This document shows positions 17,725-25,283 of a stretch of 64,000 bases of DNA, one piece after another. The translations under genes were made by a program, and so were the position numbers. The stretch is from Lewinellaceae bacterium (GTDB taxonomy: Bacteria > Bacteroidota > Bacteroidia > Chitinophagales > Saprospiraceae), in NCBI GenBank assembly GCA_020636405.1, contig JACJXW010000010.1:62001-126000 (forward strand). The letters are read 5' to 3'. Position 1 is the first letter of the stretch. Every line of letters begins with the position of its first letter. The notes beneath the pieces are model-generated. The model was given only the letters and a program-made list of their open reading frames with translations, searched no databases and was not told where the DNA came from.

Positions 17725-17882
17725 AGCCTCCCCCGGCCCCTCCAAAGGAGGGGAGTAGCTCAGGGAGTGCCGCCTTTTCGGCCATCCTTCCGAATGGGCA
17801 GTGATGGAAGCCATCCATTAGGCATTACCCCTCCTTGGGAGAGCTTGTACCGACGAATTGCGGGGAGGGTTAGGGGGAGGCT
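17725..17882. repeat. GC-rich palindromic intergenic repeat
   Basis: The left end AGCCTCCCCCGGCCCCTCC contains the hairpin CCCCTCC-AAA-GGAGGGG (17737-17753). The right end, GGGGAGGGTTAGGGGGAGGCT (17862-17882), is the inverted counterpart of the left end. The element exactly fills the gap between two convergent genes and probably serves as a bidirectional 3' end. A partial copy is at 8294-8325. Confidence 0.65.
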
Positions 17883-19107
17883 AAAACAACCGCAGCTGTC
17901 CATCCGGCGGCTGGTGTTTCTGCTTTGACATCCCCTCACGGGCATCATCCATCACGGTGCGGCCGCCGTACTGGTGCGATTCCCGCCATTCCTTTTCCAC
18001 CAGTTGGTCGAAGTTATTGTTGGGTGTGAAGTGCTGTTCGATCTTCTTTGCCGTTTCGTGCAGGCTCTTGATGGCTTCTTTTTTCTCCGTATGGCCGATC
18101 TTTGCTCTTTCCACCGCTTTACTCAGCACCGAGATCGTTTCGTCATAAACTTTGGTGGGAACGGGAAAAGGCTTGCCATCTTTGCCGCCATGGGCGAAGG
18201 AGTAGCGGGCGGGATCCTGAAACCGGGAAGGGGTACCGTAGATGACCTCACTGACCAGGGTGAGCGACTGCAGGGTTCGCGGGCCTAAGCCTTCCAACAG
18301 GAGAAGAGATTCAAAATCCTGTAACTCCTGCTCATAAGCCAGGGCGATAACGCTGCCCAGGCGCCGCAGGTCAACGTCTTTGGCCTTGACATCGTGGCGG
18401 GCAGGGAGGCGGATCTTGCGGATCTCCTCCAGCATGCGGGTGGGGTGTTGGGTAGAAATGTCGAGTACGCCGGTTCTGGTGGCATCCGCCTGCTGGTCGG
18501 TGAGATTGAGGATAAGCCCCTGGTTTTCGCCGTAAATCGAGGTGTGAGGGCTGTTTACAAAAGATTCGAAAGCCTGCGAGTGCCAGTGGTACCGGCGGGC
18601 ATAGCCGTTCTGCTCGTTCATGCCCTGTTGTACCACCGCCCATTCTCCTTCCCGGGTTACGATAAAGGAGTGCAGATAGATCTGAAAGCCATCCTGAATT
18701 GCGGTATTATCCACTTTGGCGCTCAACCGGCTGCTCCGCACCAACCCCAAACCATCAAGGCCTGTTTTATCCGCTACCTGCATCAGTTCCTGGGGTGTAT
18801 TCCGGGAATGGCGCCCCCTGCCGCCACATACGTAAATACCCAGCTCTTTCGAAAGGGGATTGAGCCCACGCTTCAGCGCGCCGACCACCGAAGTGGTGAT
18901 GCCCGAGGAGTGCCAATCCATGCCCATCACTGCTCCAAAGGACTGGAACCAGAGGGGGTCGCTCAGGCGTCTTACAACCTCGCCCCGGCCGTATTCAACG
19001 ACCAGCGCCTCTACAATAGCACGCCCCAGGCGCGCCATGCGGCTGGCCAGCCAGGGCGGTACGCGCCCGTGGTGAAGCGGAAGGTCGGCATGTCCGGATC
19101 GGCGCAT
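17881..19107 (-). CDS. DUF763 domain protein
   Basis: 408 aa, cytoplasmic. The N-terminus 'MRRSGHADLPLHHGRVPPWL' and 'DPLWFQSFGAVMGMDWHSSG' are hallmarks of the DUF763 family, found in archaea and scattered bacteria. The full-length domain covers about residues 1-375, with conserved 'YVCGGRGRHSRNTP', 'RRYHWHSQAF' and 'LLLEGLGPRTLQSL', the last resembling a helix-hairpin-helix. A nucleic-acid-related role has been guessed for the family but is not established. The gene is monocistronic; its stop codon (17881-17883) overlaps the palindromic repeat. Intergenic DNA upstream (19108-19456) shows nothing I can name. Confidence 0.9.
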   Translation of the reverse strand: MRRSGHADLPLHHGRVPPWLASRMARLGRAIVEALVVEYGRGEVVRRLSDPLWFQSFGAVMGMDWHSSGITTSVVGALKRGLNPLSKELGIYVCGGRGRHSRNTPQELMQVADKTGLDGLGLVRSSRLSAKVDNTAIQDGFQIYLHSFIVTREGEWAVVQQGMNEQNGYARRYHWHSQAFESFVNSPHTSIYGENQGLILNLTDQQADATRTGVLDISTQHPTRMLEEIRKIRLPARHDVKAKDVDLRRLGSVIALAYEQELQDFESLLLLEGLGPRTLQSLTLVSEVIYGTPSRFQDPARYSFAHGGKDGKPFPVPTKVYDETISVLSKAVERAKIGHTEKKEAIKSLHETAKKIEQHFTPNNNFDQLVEKEWRESHQYGGRTVMDDAREGMSKQKHQPPDGQLRLF

Positions 19108-19456
19108 GATTTTCGTTCTTGTTTAATTCGACGAAATTACACAAAAAGTTTATTCTAAATGGATAAAAACAATTTTTTGTAGTTTTTTTACCTGCCTGGC
19201 TGAAATCGCCTGGCGTTACCTCAGTCCTAAAGGATGGCCAGGCGTACAACCCGATCAGCCCTAAATCCTTCCTGTTCGGCCGAATATTTTTGACTCCTGG
19301 CCCCGAAACGCCGAACTAGAACAGTATAGAAACCGGACAAGAAAAAATTAAATAAATGTTAATTAGGGTCAATCCAGGTAATCTTTTGCCCCTTATTGAC
19401 ATCAAATCATAAAAAGCTTTGTTTAGACATTGACTTTGACACCAAAATCACCAGCA

Positions 19457-19648
19457 ATGAAGATCAGATTCAAAGACCGGCTCGAAGCAGTAGAATGGAT
19501 CGCTAATTACGTGGAAAATGAAGGACAGTTTGAAGTACTGCGGGAGCAGCTCAACTTCAACTACATTTACGAAGGCACTTACTTTCTGAATATTGAAGAG
19601 GAAATAGGAGAAGTGGTAAGCCTGAACGGCCAGAAAGAACGCCGCTGA
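19457..19648 (+). CDS. Small acidic conserved hypothetical protein
   Basis: 63 aa from ATG at 19457 (MKIRFKDRLEAVEWIANYVE); an upstream in-frame start adds nine residues without support. One amphipathic helix followed by beta strands and a charged tail ('ERR'); no signal peptide. I do not recognise the family. It converges with the anti-sigma gene, 39 bases away. Short size makes the call moderately certain. Confidence 0.6.
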   Translation: MKIRFKDRLEAVEWIANYVENEGQFEVLREQLNFNYIYEGTYFLNIEEEIGEVVSLNGQKERR

Positions 19649-19687
19649 TCCCCCCCATTTTTTTTGAATCTTACATTATACCAGTGG

Positions 19688-20593
19688 TCAATCTTTCCCC
19701 CCTACCTGCACCTTACCAACGAACAGGGGAGTATCTTCGCCTTCGCGTTTAATGACGTAGTAATATAGCCCGGGCGGTAATTCCTTTTCCACCTCTTTCT
19801 CAAAAGTATAGTTTTTCATCCCGCCAAAGGCGTGGATGTCTTCATCATCCCGCCGTTGCAACTCAAGGGGCAGGCTGGCTTCCGGGCTTCCCTTCTGGAA
19901 AGAGGCAGGCTGGTTGTCGTATATTTGTAGCACGATGCGGCCGCTGCCTTCGATTACAGAGCCGGACCGCAGCGTACCGGCCACGATGGCCCGAAAGTTT
20001 TCCGAGGACGTCGGAGCTGCGTCGGCATCAGCAGAAATGAGCAAATTTGCGTCGCTGCTTTTGGCGGCTATCAGGCCTTCCAGTTTGGGATTGGGGCGGA
20101 AGGGGTCAGCCGGAGGTTGAACGACGGAGGGCTGTTCCTTTTTTAGGGGAGGAGCCGCCTCTTCCGGCGCCGATTCTTCAGGTTGGGCAGCAATCAGAGA
20201 ATCGGGAAGAGCGGATTGTCCCCCGGGAATGCTATCGACTACAAGAGCAGGTTCCTGCTGCCAGGAGGAGCCGGCAAAGCGGGGCCAGGCCCACCAGATG
20301 ATCCCTGCCAGGATAGCCGCAGCCAGCGCTCCCGACAGAGGTATCAGCAAAGAAACAACTCTCGGGCGGTTTTTCCTTTCCAATGGAAACTCCTGTGCGA
20401 TCTGTTGAAGCTGTTCCCTTAGCGCGGCCTTGCCGGATTTGCCCAGTTCTTGCTGCATCCTCCGGTGAAGCGCCAGCTCTGCTTTGAGTTGTGGGTCGAC
20501 AGCCATTTCTCTTTCAAAATCGCGGCGAGCTTCTTCTGACAGCTTTCCTTCCAGGTAAGCCTCTATGGCCTCATATAGTTGCTCTTTGTTCAT
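19688..20593 (-). CDS. Probable anti-sigma factor, single-pass membrane protein
   Basis: 301 aa. The cytoplasmic N-terminal part begins 'MNKEQLYEAIEAYLEGKLSE', a helical region typical of Bacteroidota anti-sigma factors ('AYLEGKLSEEARRDFE'). A membrane helix at about 78-98 ('LIPLSGALAAAILAGIIWWA') is followed by a proline- and serine-rich periplasmic stretch and a C-terminal beta domain of about 100 residues. No zinc-binding HxxxCxxC motif is present. It lies 19 bases downstream of the ECF sigma gene, in the same operon, so it presumably holds that sigma factor inactive until a periplasmic signal arrives. Confidence 0.78.
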   Translation of the reverse strand: MNKEQLYEAIEAYLEGKLSEEARRDFEREMAVDPQLKAELALHRRMQQELGKSGKAALREQLQQIAQEFPLERKNRPRVVSLLIPLSGALAAAILAGIIWWAWPRFAGSSWQQEPALVVDSIPGGQSALPDSLIAAQPEESAPEEAAPPLKKEQPSVVQPPADPFRPNPKLEGLIAAKSSDANLLISADADAAPTSSENFRAIVAGTLRSGSVIEGSGRIVLQIYDNQPASFQKGSPEASLPLELQRRDDEDIHAFGGMKNYTFEKEVEKELPPGLYYYVIKREGEDTPLFVGKVQVGGKD

Positions 20594-20612
20594 GTCATTT
20601 GATTAAAAAAGG

Positions 20613-21176
20613 CTAAAGCTCCAAATCCAGAAACCTCCCGTCTGCCTTGACCAGGCTGACCAGGCGCTCTTTGCACTGAAACTTTCGCTTCTTGGCATAG
20701 CTCACACTGCCAAAGCCCATTAGTTCAGCTATTTTTTCCATCCTGACTTTGTCAAAGAAAAGCCGCATCAGCTTCCGGCAATCATCGCCGAGTTGATCGA
20801 AGGCGTCCCAGAAGATCTGGTTTTCCTCTTCTTGTTCGATCGCCCTTTCTATGTCTTCGTCAACCCTGTATTTGTCATCGTCCGAAAAGGTTACGTTGGT
20901 GTTTGACTTTTTTTGCAGGCGGTTGCCCCACAGGTTGCGGCAGATGCCGTAGATCAGGGTATAAATGGAACTGTTGAGTTGAAAATCGGGCTTGCTGGCC
21001 TTTTCATAAATGATGACCAGCGCTTCCTGGAAAATATCCTTGGCGTCTTCTGCATTGCCTCCGTTACGTGTGATAAGGTTGGCTGCCCGGGGAAGGTATA
21101 GCCGATAGATCTCCCGGATGCCCTTATTGTCACCGGCCAGCAATGCTTCTAACAGGTCCTGGCTTTCTTTATTCAT
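20613..21176 (-). CDS. ECF RNA polymerase sigma-70 factor
   Basis: 187 aa with sigma region 2 at about 20-90 ('NAEDAKDIFQEALVIIYEK' contains the D-x-F-Q-E core) and region 4 at about 125-180 ('DDCRKLMRLFFDKVRMEKIAELMGF', 'YAKKRKFQCKERL' recognition helix). It directs polymerase to a small regulon in response to an envelope signal. The next gene in the operon encodes its likely anti-sigma factor. Divergent from it, with the start 180 bases away, is a secreted protein that may be a target. Belongs to the Bacteroidota ECF type with long acidic linker ('DDDKYRVDEDIERAIEQEEE'). Confidence 0.92.
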   Translation of the reverse strand: MNKESQDLLEALLAGDNKGIREIYRLYLPRAANLITRNGGNAEDAKDIFQEALVIIYEKASKPDFQLNSSIYTLIYGICRNLWGNRLQKKSNTNVTFSDDDKYRVDEDIERAIEQEEENQIFWDAFDQLGDDCRKLMRLFFDKVRMEKIAELMGFGSVSYAKKRKFQCKERLVSLVKADGRFLDLEL

Positions 21177-21355
21177 TTAAAATGGTCTTTCCGAAGCTGC
21201 AATATAATGGCTTTCACGCATTAATCACAAGGAGCCGGCAAAGAGGTTGGCCAGGGGGAGAGGATCTGCATTTTTTAAATTTTTTCGGAAAAGCAGGTAA
21301 CCTTTCTTTCCACTTCAAAATAAAGGATTTGAATTTCACCACAAAACCAAAGATC

Positions 21356-21817
21356 ATGAAAACCCTGTTGAACCTTTTTGCAGTAATCGGAATACTCCTG
21401 GCTACCTGCCACAGCGTTGAGGCGCAAAATGTATGGAGAGGAGGGAAGCCCGGCCAGGAAAAGAACTGGAATACTCCTGGGAACTGGAGCAAGAACCGGG
21501 TTCCGGATATAGACGATATTGTTCTCATTCCCAACACGGAATCCAGAGGAGGATTCTATCCTGTGATCACCGAAGAAGTAGGGCCTATATACTATCTGGA
21601 AGTTCAAGGCGGAGCGACACTTTCGATCGCGCCTCAGGGCAGCCTGACGATCGACGGCATAGGCAAATACGAAGATGCCATCTTGCTGGTCGGCACCATC
21701 GAGAACCGCGGAGAGATCCGGCTCAGTACCGCTAAACACCAGCTATTTGCCGGGCACCCCGAGAATTTGCTGAACGAAGGAAAAATAACTTCCGTATTCA
21801 CCCCGGGAAACCGCTAG
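21356..21817 (+). CDS. Secreted protein with NWSxNRVPD beta-solenoid start
   Basis: 153 aa from ATG at 21356. Signal peptide 'NLFAVIGILLATCHSVEAQ' is followed by 'VWRGGKPGQEKNWNTPGNWS' and 'NRVPDIDDIVLIP', the opening found in secreted Bacteroidota proteins that carry parallel beta-helix repeats (a 'wall of strands' with GG-A-TLSI, GSLTIDG, GTIENRGEI). Here only about six short strands follow, so it is a miniature version. No sorting domain is present at the C-terminus. It is divergent from the ECF sigma operon and may be controlled by it. Confidence 0.75.
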   Translation: MKTLLNLFAVIGILLATCHSVEAQNVWRGGKPGQEKNWNTPGNWSKNRVPDIDDIVLIPNTESRGGFYPVITEEVGPIYYLEVQGGATLSIAPQGSLTIDGIGKYEDAILLVGTIENRGEIRLSTAKHQLFAGHPENLLNEGKITSVFTPGNR

Positions 21818-21929
21818 CCTACAACAACCTTCGGGTTATTGCTGAAGGTCGCCTTCCGGCAGCATCAGAAATAGGTAATTGGGAGCTTTGTTTGTCTTGA
21901 CAGGGGGGCATTTCTGCCCCCCTCGTTTT

Positions 21930-22148
21930 TTATCCGGCCACCACTTCTTTTACATCAAAGCCGGCATCTTCGACAGCTTCCACAACAGCCTCCACCGTCA
22001 CCTCATCCCCTTTCACTGTCAGTATCTTGTCCGGGTTGTCTGTATCAACGGACCATTCCTGTATTGCGGGCACATCGTTGAGAAAGCCTGTAACCGCGCG
22101 AACGCAGTTACCACAATTGATATTGGTTTTAAATTGTAGTGTTTTCAT
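21930..22148 (-). CDS. HMA-domain metal-binding protein (CopZ-like)
   Basis: 72 aa heavy-metal-associated domain. The usual M-x-C-x-x-C metal loop appears as 'INCGNCVRAV' near residue 10-19, with the first methionine position changed to isoleucine. The beta-alpha-beta pattern continues through 'KILTVKGDEVTVEAVVEAVE'. Probably a cytosolic copper or other soft-metal chaperone. The start (MKTLQFKTNINCG) was chosen over longer in-frame starts that lack domain homology. It is the third gene of a same-strand run with a methyltransferase and an acyltransferase (gaps of 40 and 59 bases). Confidence 0.85.
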   Translation of the reverse strand: MKTLQFKTNINCGNCVRAVTGFLNDVPAIQEWSVDTDNPDKILTVKGDEVTVEAVVEAVEDAGFDVKEVVAG

Positions 22149-22188
22149 CTTTATCTTTTCAAAAAAACGCCTGAGATCAGGATCAGTT

Positions 22189-22824
22189 TTACCACATAAA
22201 AGGGACCATTTTTTTGGCCTCTTGCTGGAACACAATATACTGCTCGCCAAATTCCTGGACAAGTACTTTTTCTTCTACTTTAATGCGAAGGTTATAGGCC
22301 AGCAACATCAAAACAGCCGCCAGCGATAACCCTACCCAGGATTGAAGCAGGACGGCGCAGCCCAAAGTGGCCAGGAAAGCCCCAAGGTATGAGGGATGCC
22401 GCACCCATCTATAGGGCCCTTCCCGCACCAGGCGGTGTGATTCCCGGATCTGTACGGTTGCCGTAAACAAAGGCCCAAGTGTACGGATGGCCCATACTCT
22501 AACGCCCACACCAACAACGATCAGGGCAAAGCCGGCAACCACAACGGTTGAACTGTGCCGTTCCGGGTGCCAGTACGCCCATTCGACAACGGGAATACAT
22601 GCCGACAAAAGGGAGCACAGCAGAATGGCCAGCACAGAGTTCCGGTCTTTTTGTGCTTCCTGCCGGGCCTCCCTGAGCTTGAAGCCAGGCTGTGTCAGGA
22701 AGACGGCCAGGGCGGCGGCAATGAGAATTCCTGCCTTGTAATGCAGGATCAATCCAGGACGCCCGGCCAGGGGCACGAGGTAGGCCAGGGTAATGAAAAG
22801 AATGGTGTTGATGGTTTTTCCCAT
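22189..22824 (-). CDS. Isoprenylcysteine carboxyl methyltransferase-like membrane enzyme
   Basis: 211 aa integral membrane protein with about five helices. The C-terminal half has the ICMT/PEMT signature 'GPYRWVRHPSYLGAFLATLG' and the following glutamate-rich end 'KVEEKVLVQEFGEQY', which form the S-adenosylmethionine pocket. Family members methylate carboxylates or phospholipid head groups at the membrane. Bacteria lack prenylated CaaX proteins, so the substrate is unknown. The start MGKTINTILFITL at 22824 is preferred to a start 41 codons upstream. It sits between an autoinducer-synthase-like acyltransferase gene and an HMA gene on the same strand. Confidence 0.85.
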   Translation of the reverse strand: MGKTINTILFITLAYLVPLAGRPGLILHYKAGILIAAALAVFLTQPGFKLREARQEAQKDRNSVLAILLCSLLSACIPVVEWAYWHPERHSSTVVVAGFALIVVGVGVRVWAIRTLGPLFTATVQIRESHRLVREGPYRWVRHPSYLGAFLATLGCAVLLQSWVGLSLAAVLMLLAYNLRIKVEEKVLVQEFGEQYIVFQQEAKKMVPFMW

Positions 22825-22883
22825 AATAAAGATTCTGGTTTTAAGGCTGATCCTGTTGTTTGCCCGAAAAATTCGCAACGCTA

Positions 22884-23666
22884 TCAAGCAGCCACCGCCG
22901 TTGTAGATGCCGAAACCGCACTGGTTTGCTGATCGGGAAGCAGACAAATGGCTCCGCTGGCGTTGAACTGCTCGGCCATGGCCTCAATGTGGCCGGCCCG
23001 TTTAGCGGCCATTTCCCCATTGGCCATTCCCAGGACGCTTGCACTTAGCCCTTTATAATCATTACTACTCCCATCCAGCAACTGCTGAAACCCATATTGA
23101 ATATAGAAAAAGGCATGGCGGGGATGGCAGGCCAGCATAGCATAATCGTAGCCGTATCTGTAAAAAGTGCTGGCCAGCGTACTCTCGAAAACGAACCGGG
23201 CATAACCTGCAGCCCGAACATCGGAAGAAAACACAAAACGGCTGCCTTCTACAATGCAATGCCCCTGCGCTTTTTTAGAACGGTACAGTCCCAACAGCCA
23301 CTCCTTTTTCGGGCTATTGCTGATCATAGGAAGAGGGGCGTAAACAGAAGGTGGCGGGGGCGGCGGCAACCCTGGAAACCGGGCGGCCAGTTTACTTACC
23401 AATGCAGCCATAGGCGTTGAGCTATCCTGCACCAACCGCATGTAACCGATCGGCTTTGAACCGTACTGCCCTTCCTGGAAAAGCCCCAGGTGCCAGGCAT
23501 ACCAATCATAGCTGTCGAACTCCAGTCCGTATTCATTCTGATAGACAAGGGTAGCGCAACTGCTGTTGAGATATCCCTGGTATCGAAGATGGAAAAGGGC
23601 CTCCAGTTCAGAGACAGTACGTGCTTCCCTGAATGCAAAATGAGTGTGCTGAATACTCATAGTCAT
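22884..23666 (-). CDS. FeeM/LuxI-like N-acyltransferase (autoinducer-synthase fold)
   Basis: 260 aa GNAT-fold enzyme. It follows the autoinducer synthase layout: 'LFHLRYQGYLN' in the N-terminal helix, acidic 'EFDSYDWYAWHLGLF', 'PIGYMRLVQDSS', and 'IVEGSRFVFSSD', comparable to the E-x-x-R-F segment of LuxI. N-acyl amino acid synthases such as FeeM share this fold and use acyl-ACP plus an amino acid. An insertion of prolines (PPPPPPS) near residue 103 is unusual. It is likely the first gene of an operon with the ICMT-like methyltransferase and an HMA protein. Substrates are inferred from fold only. Confidence 0.78.
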   Translation of the reverse strand: MTMSIQHTHFAFREARTVSELEALFHLRYQGYLNSSCATLVYQNEYGLEFDSYDWYAWHLGLFQEGQYGSKPIGYMRLVQDSSTPMAALVSKLAARFPGLPPPPPPSVYAPLPMISNSPKKEWLLGLYRSKKAQGHCIVEGSRFVFSSDVRAAGYARFVFESTLASTFYRYGYDYAMLACHPRHAFFYIQYGFQQLLDGSSNDYKGLSASVLGMANGEMAAKRAGHIEAMAEQFNASGAICLLPDQQTSAVSASTTAVAA

Positions 23667-24386
23667 GTGGCTTTATTGTTCGGAATATTATATCTCCTCT
23701 AACAGCCAGGTATGCTGTAGAACCCATGACTTGCCACCAACCTTTTTGTGTTTGTTTAAGAAGCGTGTTTCATTTGGCGAAGTAAGGCCAAGGGGATAAG
23801 TTTAATGATTAGCGTTGTTCATTTTTTTTATTCCCTTCTATTCCTATTCCTGGCCAGATTTTTAGCCGAAATCGCAGTTATTGTCCTTCTCAATTCTGCT
23901 AAGGCTTGAAATAATCGGCCATCCCTGTATGTAACGTACGAAAATCGTACAACATATCTAACCCCGCCCGGATATTTTCTGGTTTGTTTCTACTGATTTT
24001 CGCGAAAATACGAATTCCACTCATTATAACGTTTTGCGTAGCTATTAGGCCATGCGCCTCGGTGCGCCAAATTTATTTGGCGTCGAAGACGTAAATCTCC
24101 CTTCAGGCGTACTATAATCGATATACGGTGGCGCCACACATCTCCGAACCCAAATATACTGACGCACAGATGGCCAGCATATACTGACAACGCGGGCGTT
24201 CGTCAGTATAAATTTGGGTATCCTAACAACGTCTCCGAACGACTTCGAAGAACAGCTACTCAATCCGTTACAATCAGTAATTCCAATTCTACTTTAGGGC
24301 GGCTTTGGCTCTTGAAGTTGGCCCTATAAGATGAACAATGGTTAGGCAAAAAGCATTTAGAGTGTGTTTAGAACAAACTCCGCAAT
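23667..24386. other. Long intergenic region with palindromes
   Basis: 720 bases with no supportable gene. Several perfect or near-perfect palindromes occur: GTACG-aaaat-CGTAC (near 23936-23950), ATTTTCGCGAAAAT (23997-24010), CGCCAAAT-tt-ATTTGGCG (24065-24082) and the large nested repeat at 24147-24220. The ORFs on the minus strand across it are stop-interrupted and unrecognised. Confidence 0.5.
24147..24220. repeat. Nested inverted repeat CCCAAAT..ATACTGACG
   Basis: CCCAAATATACTGACG at about 24150 and its inverted copy CGTCAGTATAAATTTGGG, ending near 24220, differ by a two-base insertion. Between them lies another half copy (CATATACTGAC) and a small palindrome around AACGCGGGCGTT. The whole can fold into a long hairpin. 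Confidence 0.55.
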
Positions 24387-25283
24387 ATGAACATCCGATA
24401 CATCAGGAACGCCGATATCGATAAGGTAAAGTGGAACAGCTGCGTGCACTATGCCAATAATGGCAATATCTTCGGGTACATGTGGTTCCTCGATTTCGTT
24501 GCCAAAGACTGGGACGCGCTGGTAGAGGGGGATTATGAATCCGTTTTCCCGCTGGTCTGGCGGGAAGGGCTGTTCGGAAGAAAGGAGCTCTACCAACCCA
24601 GCCTCATGCGAGAGATGGGCATCTATTCCATTAATGTGCTTTCTCATGCCCGTATCAATGCCTTTCTTGACGCCATCCCTGCTGAATTTAAAAATATTGA
24701 CATTGCCGTCAACGAACAGAATTCGCCTCCACAGGAGTGTGCGTTTAAAGTGGAAAAAAGAACCAACTACCACCTCTACCTGGGCCGTTCCTATGAGGCC
24801 CTTTTCGACGGCTTTTCCTCGGGCCTGGCTTCCAGCCTTCAGCGGGCAGAGGACGAGGGCCTCATCCTGACTTCCAGCCTCAAGCCCGAAACGGTAGCCG
24901 ATTTTTACCTCCGCCATACGCCTAACTATCGCGGCAGGGAACGCGACTTTCACGCTTTACACCGCATCATGTATAATGTATTACACCGGGGCTGGGGCTT
25001 CGCATCCGGCGCCATGGACCGTGAACAGAACCTTCATGCGGTGAACTTTTTCATTTACAGCCACAGCAAAGTGCTCAGCCTGGCGCCCGTAGAATCACCA
25101 CAGGGCAAGCAGCTCGGCGCCCTCCCCTGCCTCTTCAATGCCCTTATTCGCAGCCACGCCGGCCGGCCGCTACTCCTGGATTTCAACGCCCAGGGCAAGG
25201 ATGATCTGGCGGAGGCGTTCGGCGCACAACCCAATGCTTTCTACCGGCTGAAAAAAGAAAAAAGAATTCTCGGGATCATTTAA
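24387..25283 (+). CDS. GNAT/FemAB-like acyltransferase
   Basis: 298 aa. The overall pattern is the FemAB-like double GNAT arrangement: an N-terminal domain with 'NNGNIFGYMWFLDFVAKDWD' (a region comparable to 'N.TIF.hp.Wl' in this group) and a C-terminal domain with 'GWGFASGAMDREQNLHAVNF', 'FIYSHSKVLSLAPVESPQGK' and 'LLDFNAQGKDDLAEAFGAQP', which match the acyl-CoA N-acyltransferase core and its terminal alpha-beta unit. The substrate is unknown. The final codons overlap the convergent membrane-protein gene by four bases. Confidence 0.72.
   Translation: MNIRYIRNADIDKVKWNSCVHYANNGNIFGYMWFLDFVAKDWDALVEGDYESVFPLVWREGLFGRKELYQPSLMREMGIYSINVLSHARINAFLDAIPAEFKNIDIAVNEQNSPPQECAFKVEKRTNYHLYLGRSYEALFDGFSSGLASSLQRAEDEGLILTSSLKPETVADFYLRHTPNYRGRERDFHALHRIMYNVLHRGWGFASGAMDREQNLHAVNFFIYSHSKVLSLAPVESPQGKQLGALPCLFNALIRSHAGRPLLLDFNAQGKDDLAEAFGAQPNAFYRLKKEKRILGII

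Noticed and set aside
23990..24263. Minus-strand ORFs in the palindrome region
   Set aside because: Built from the inverted repeats themselves and interrupted; treated as repeat by-product.
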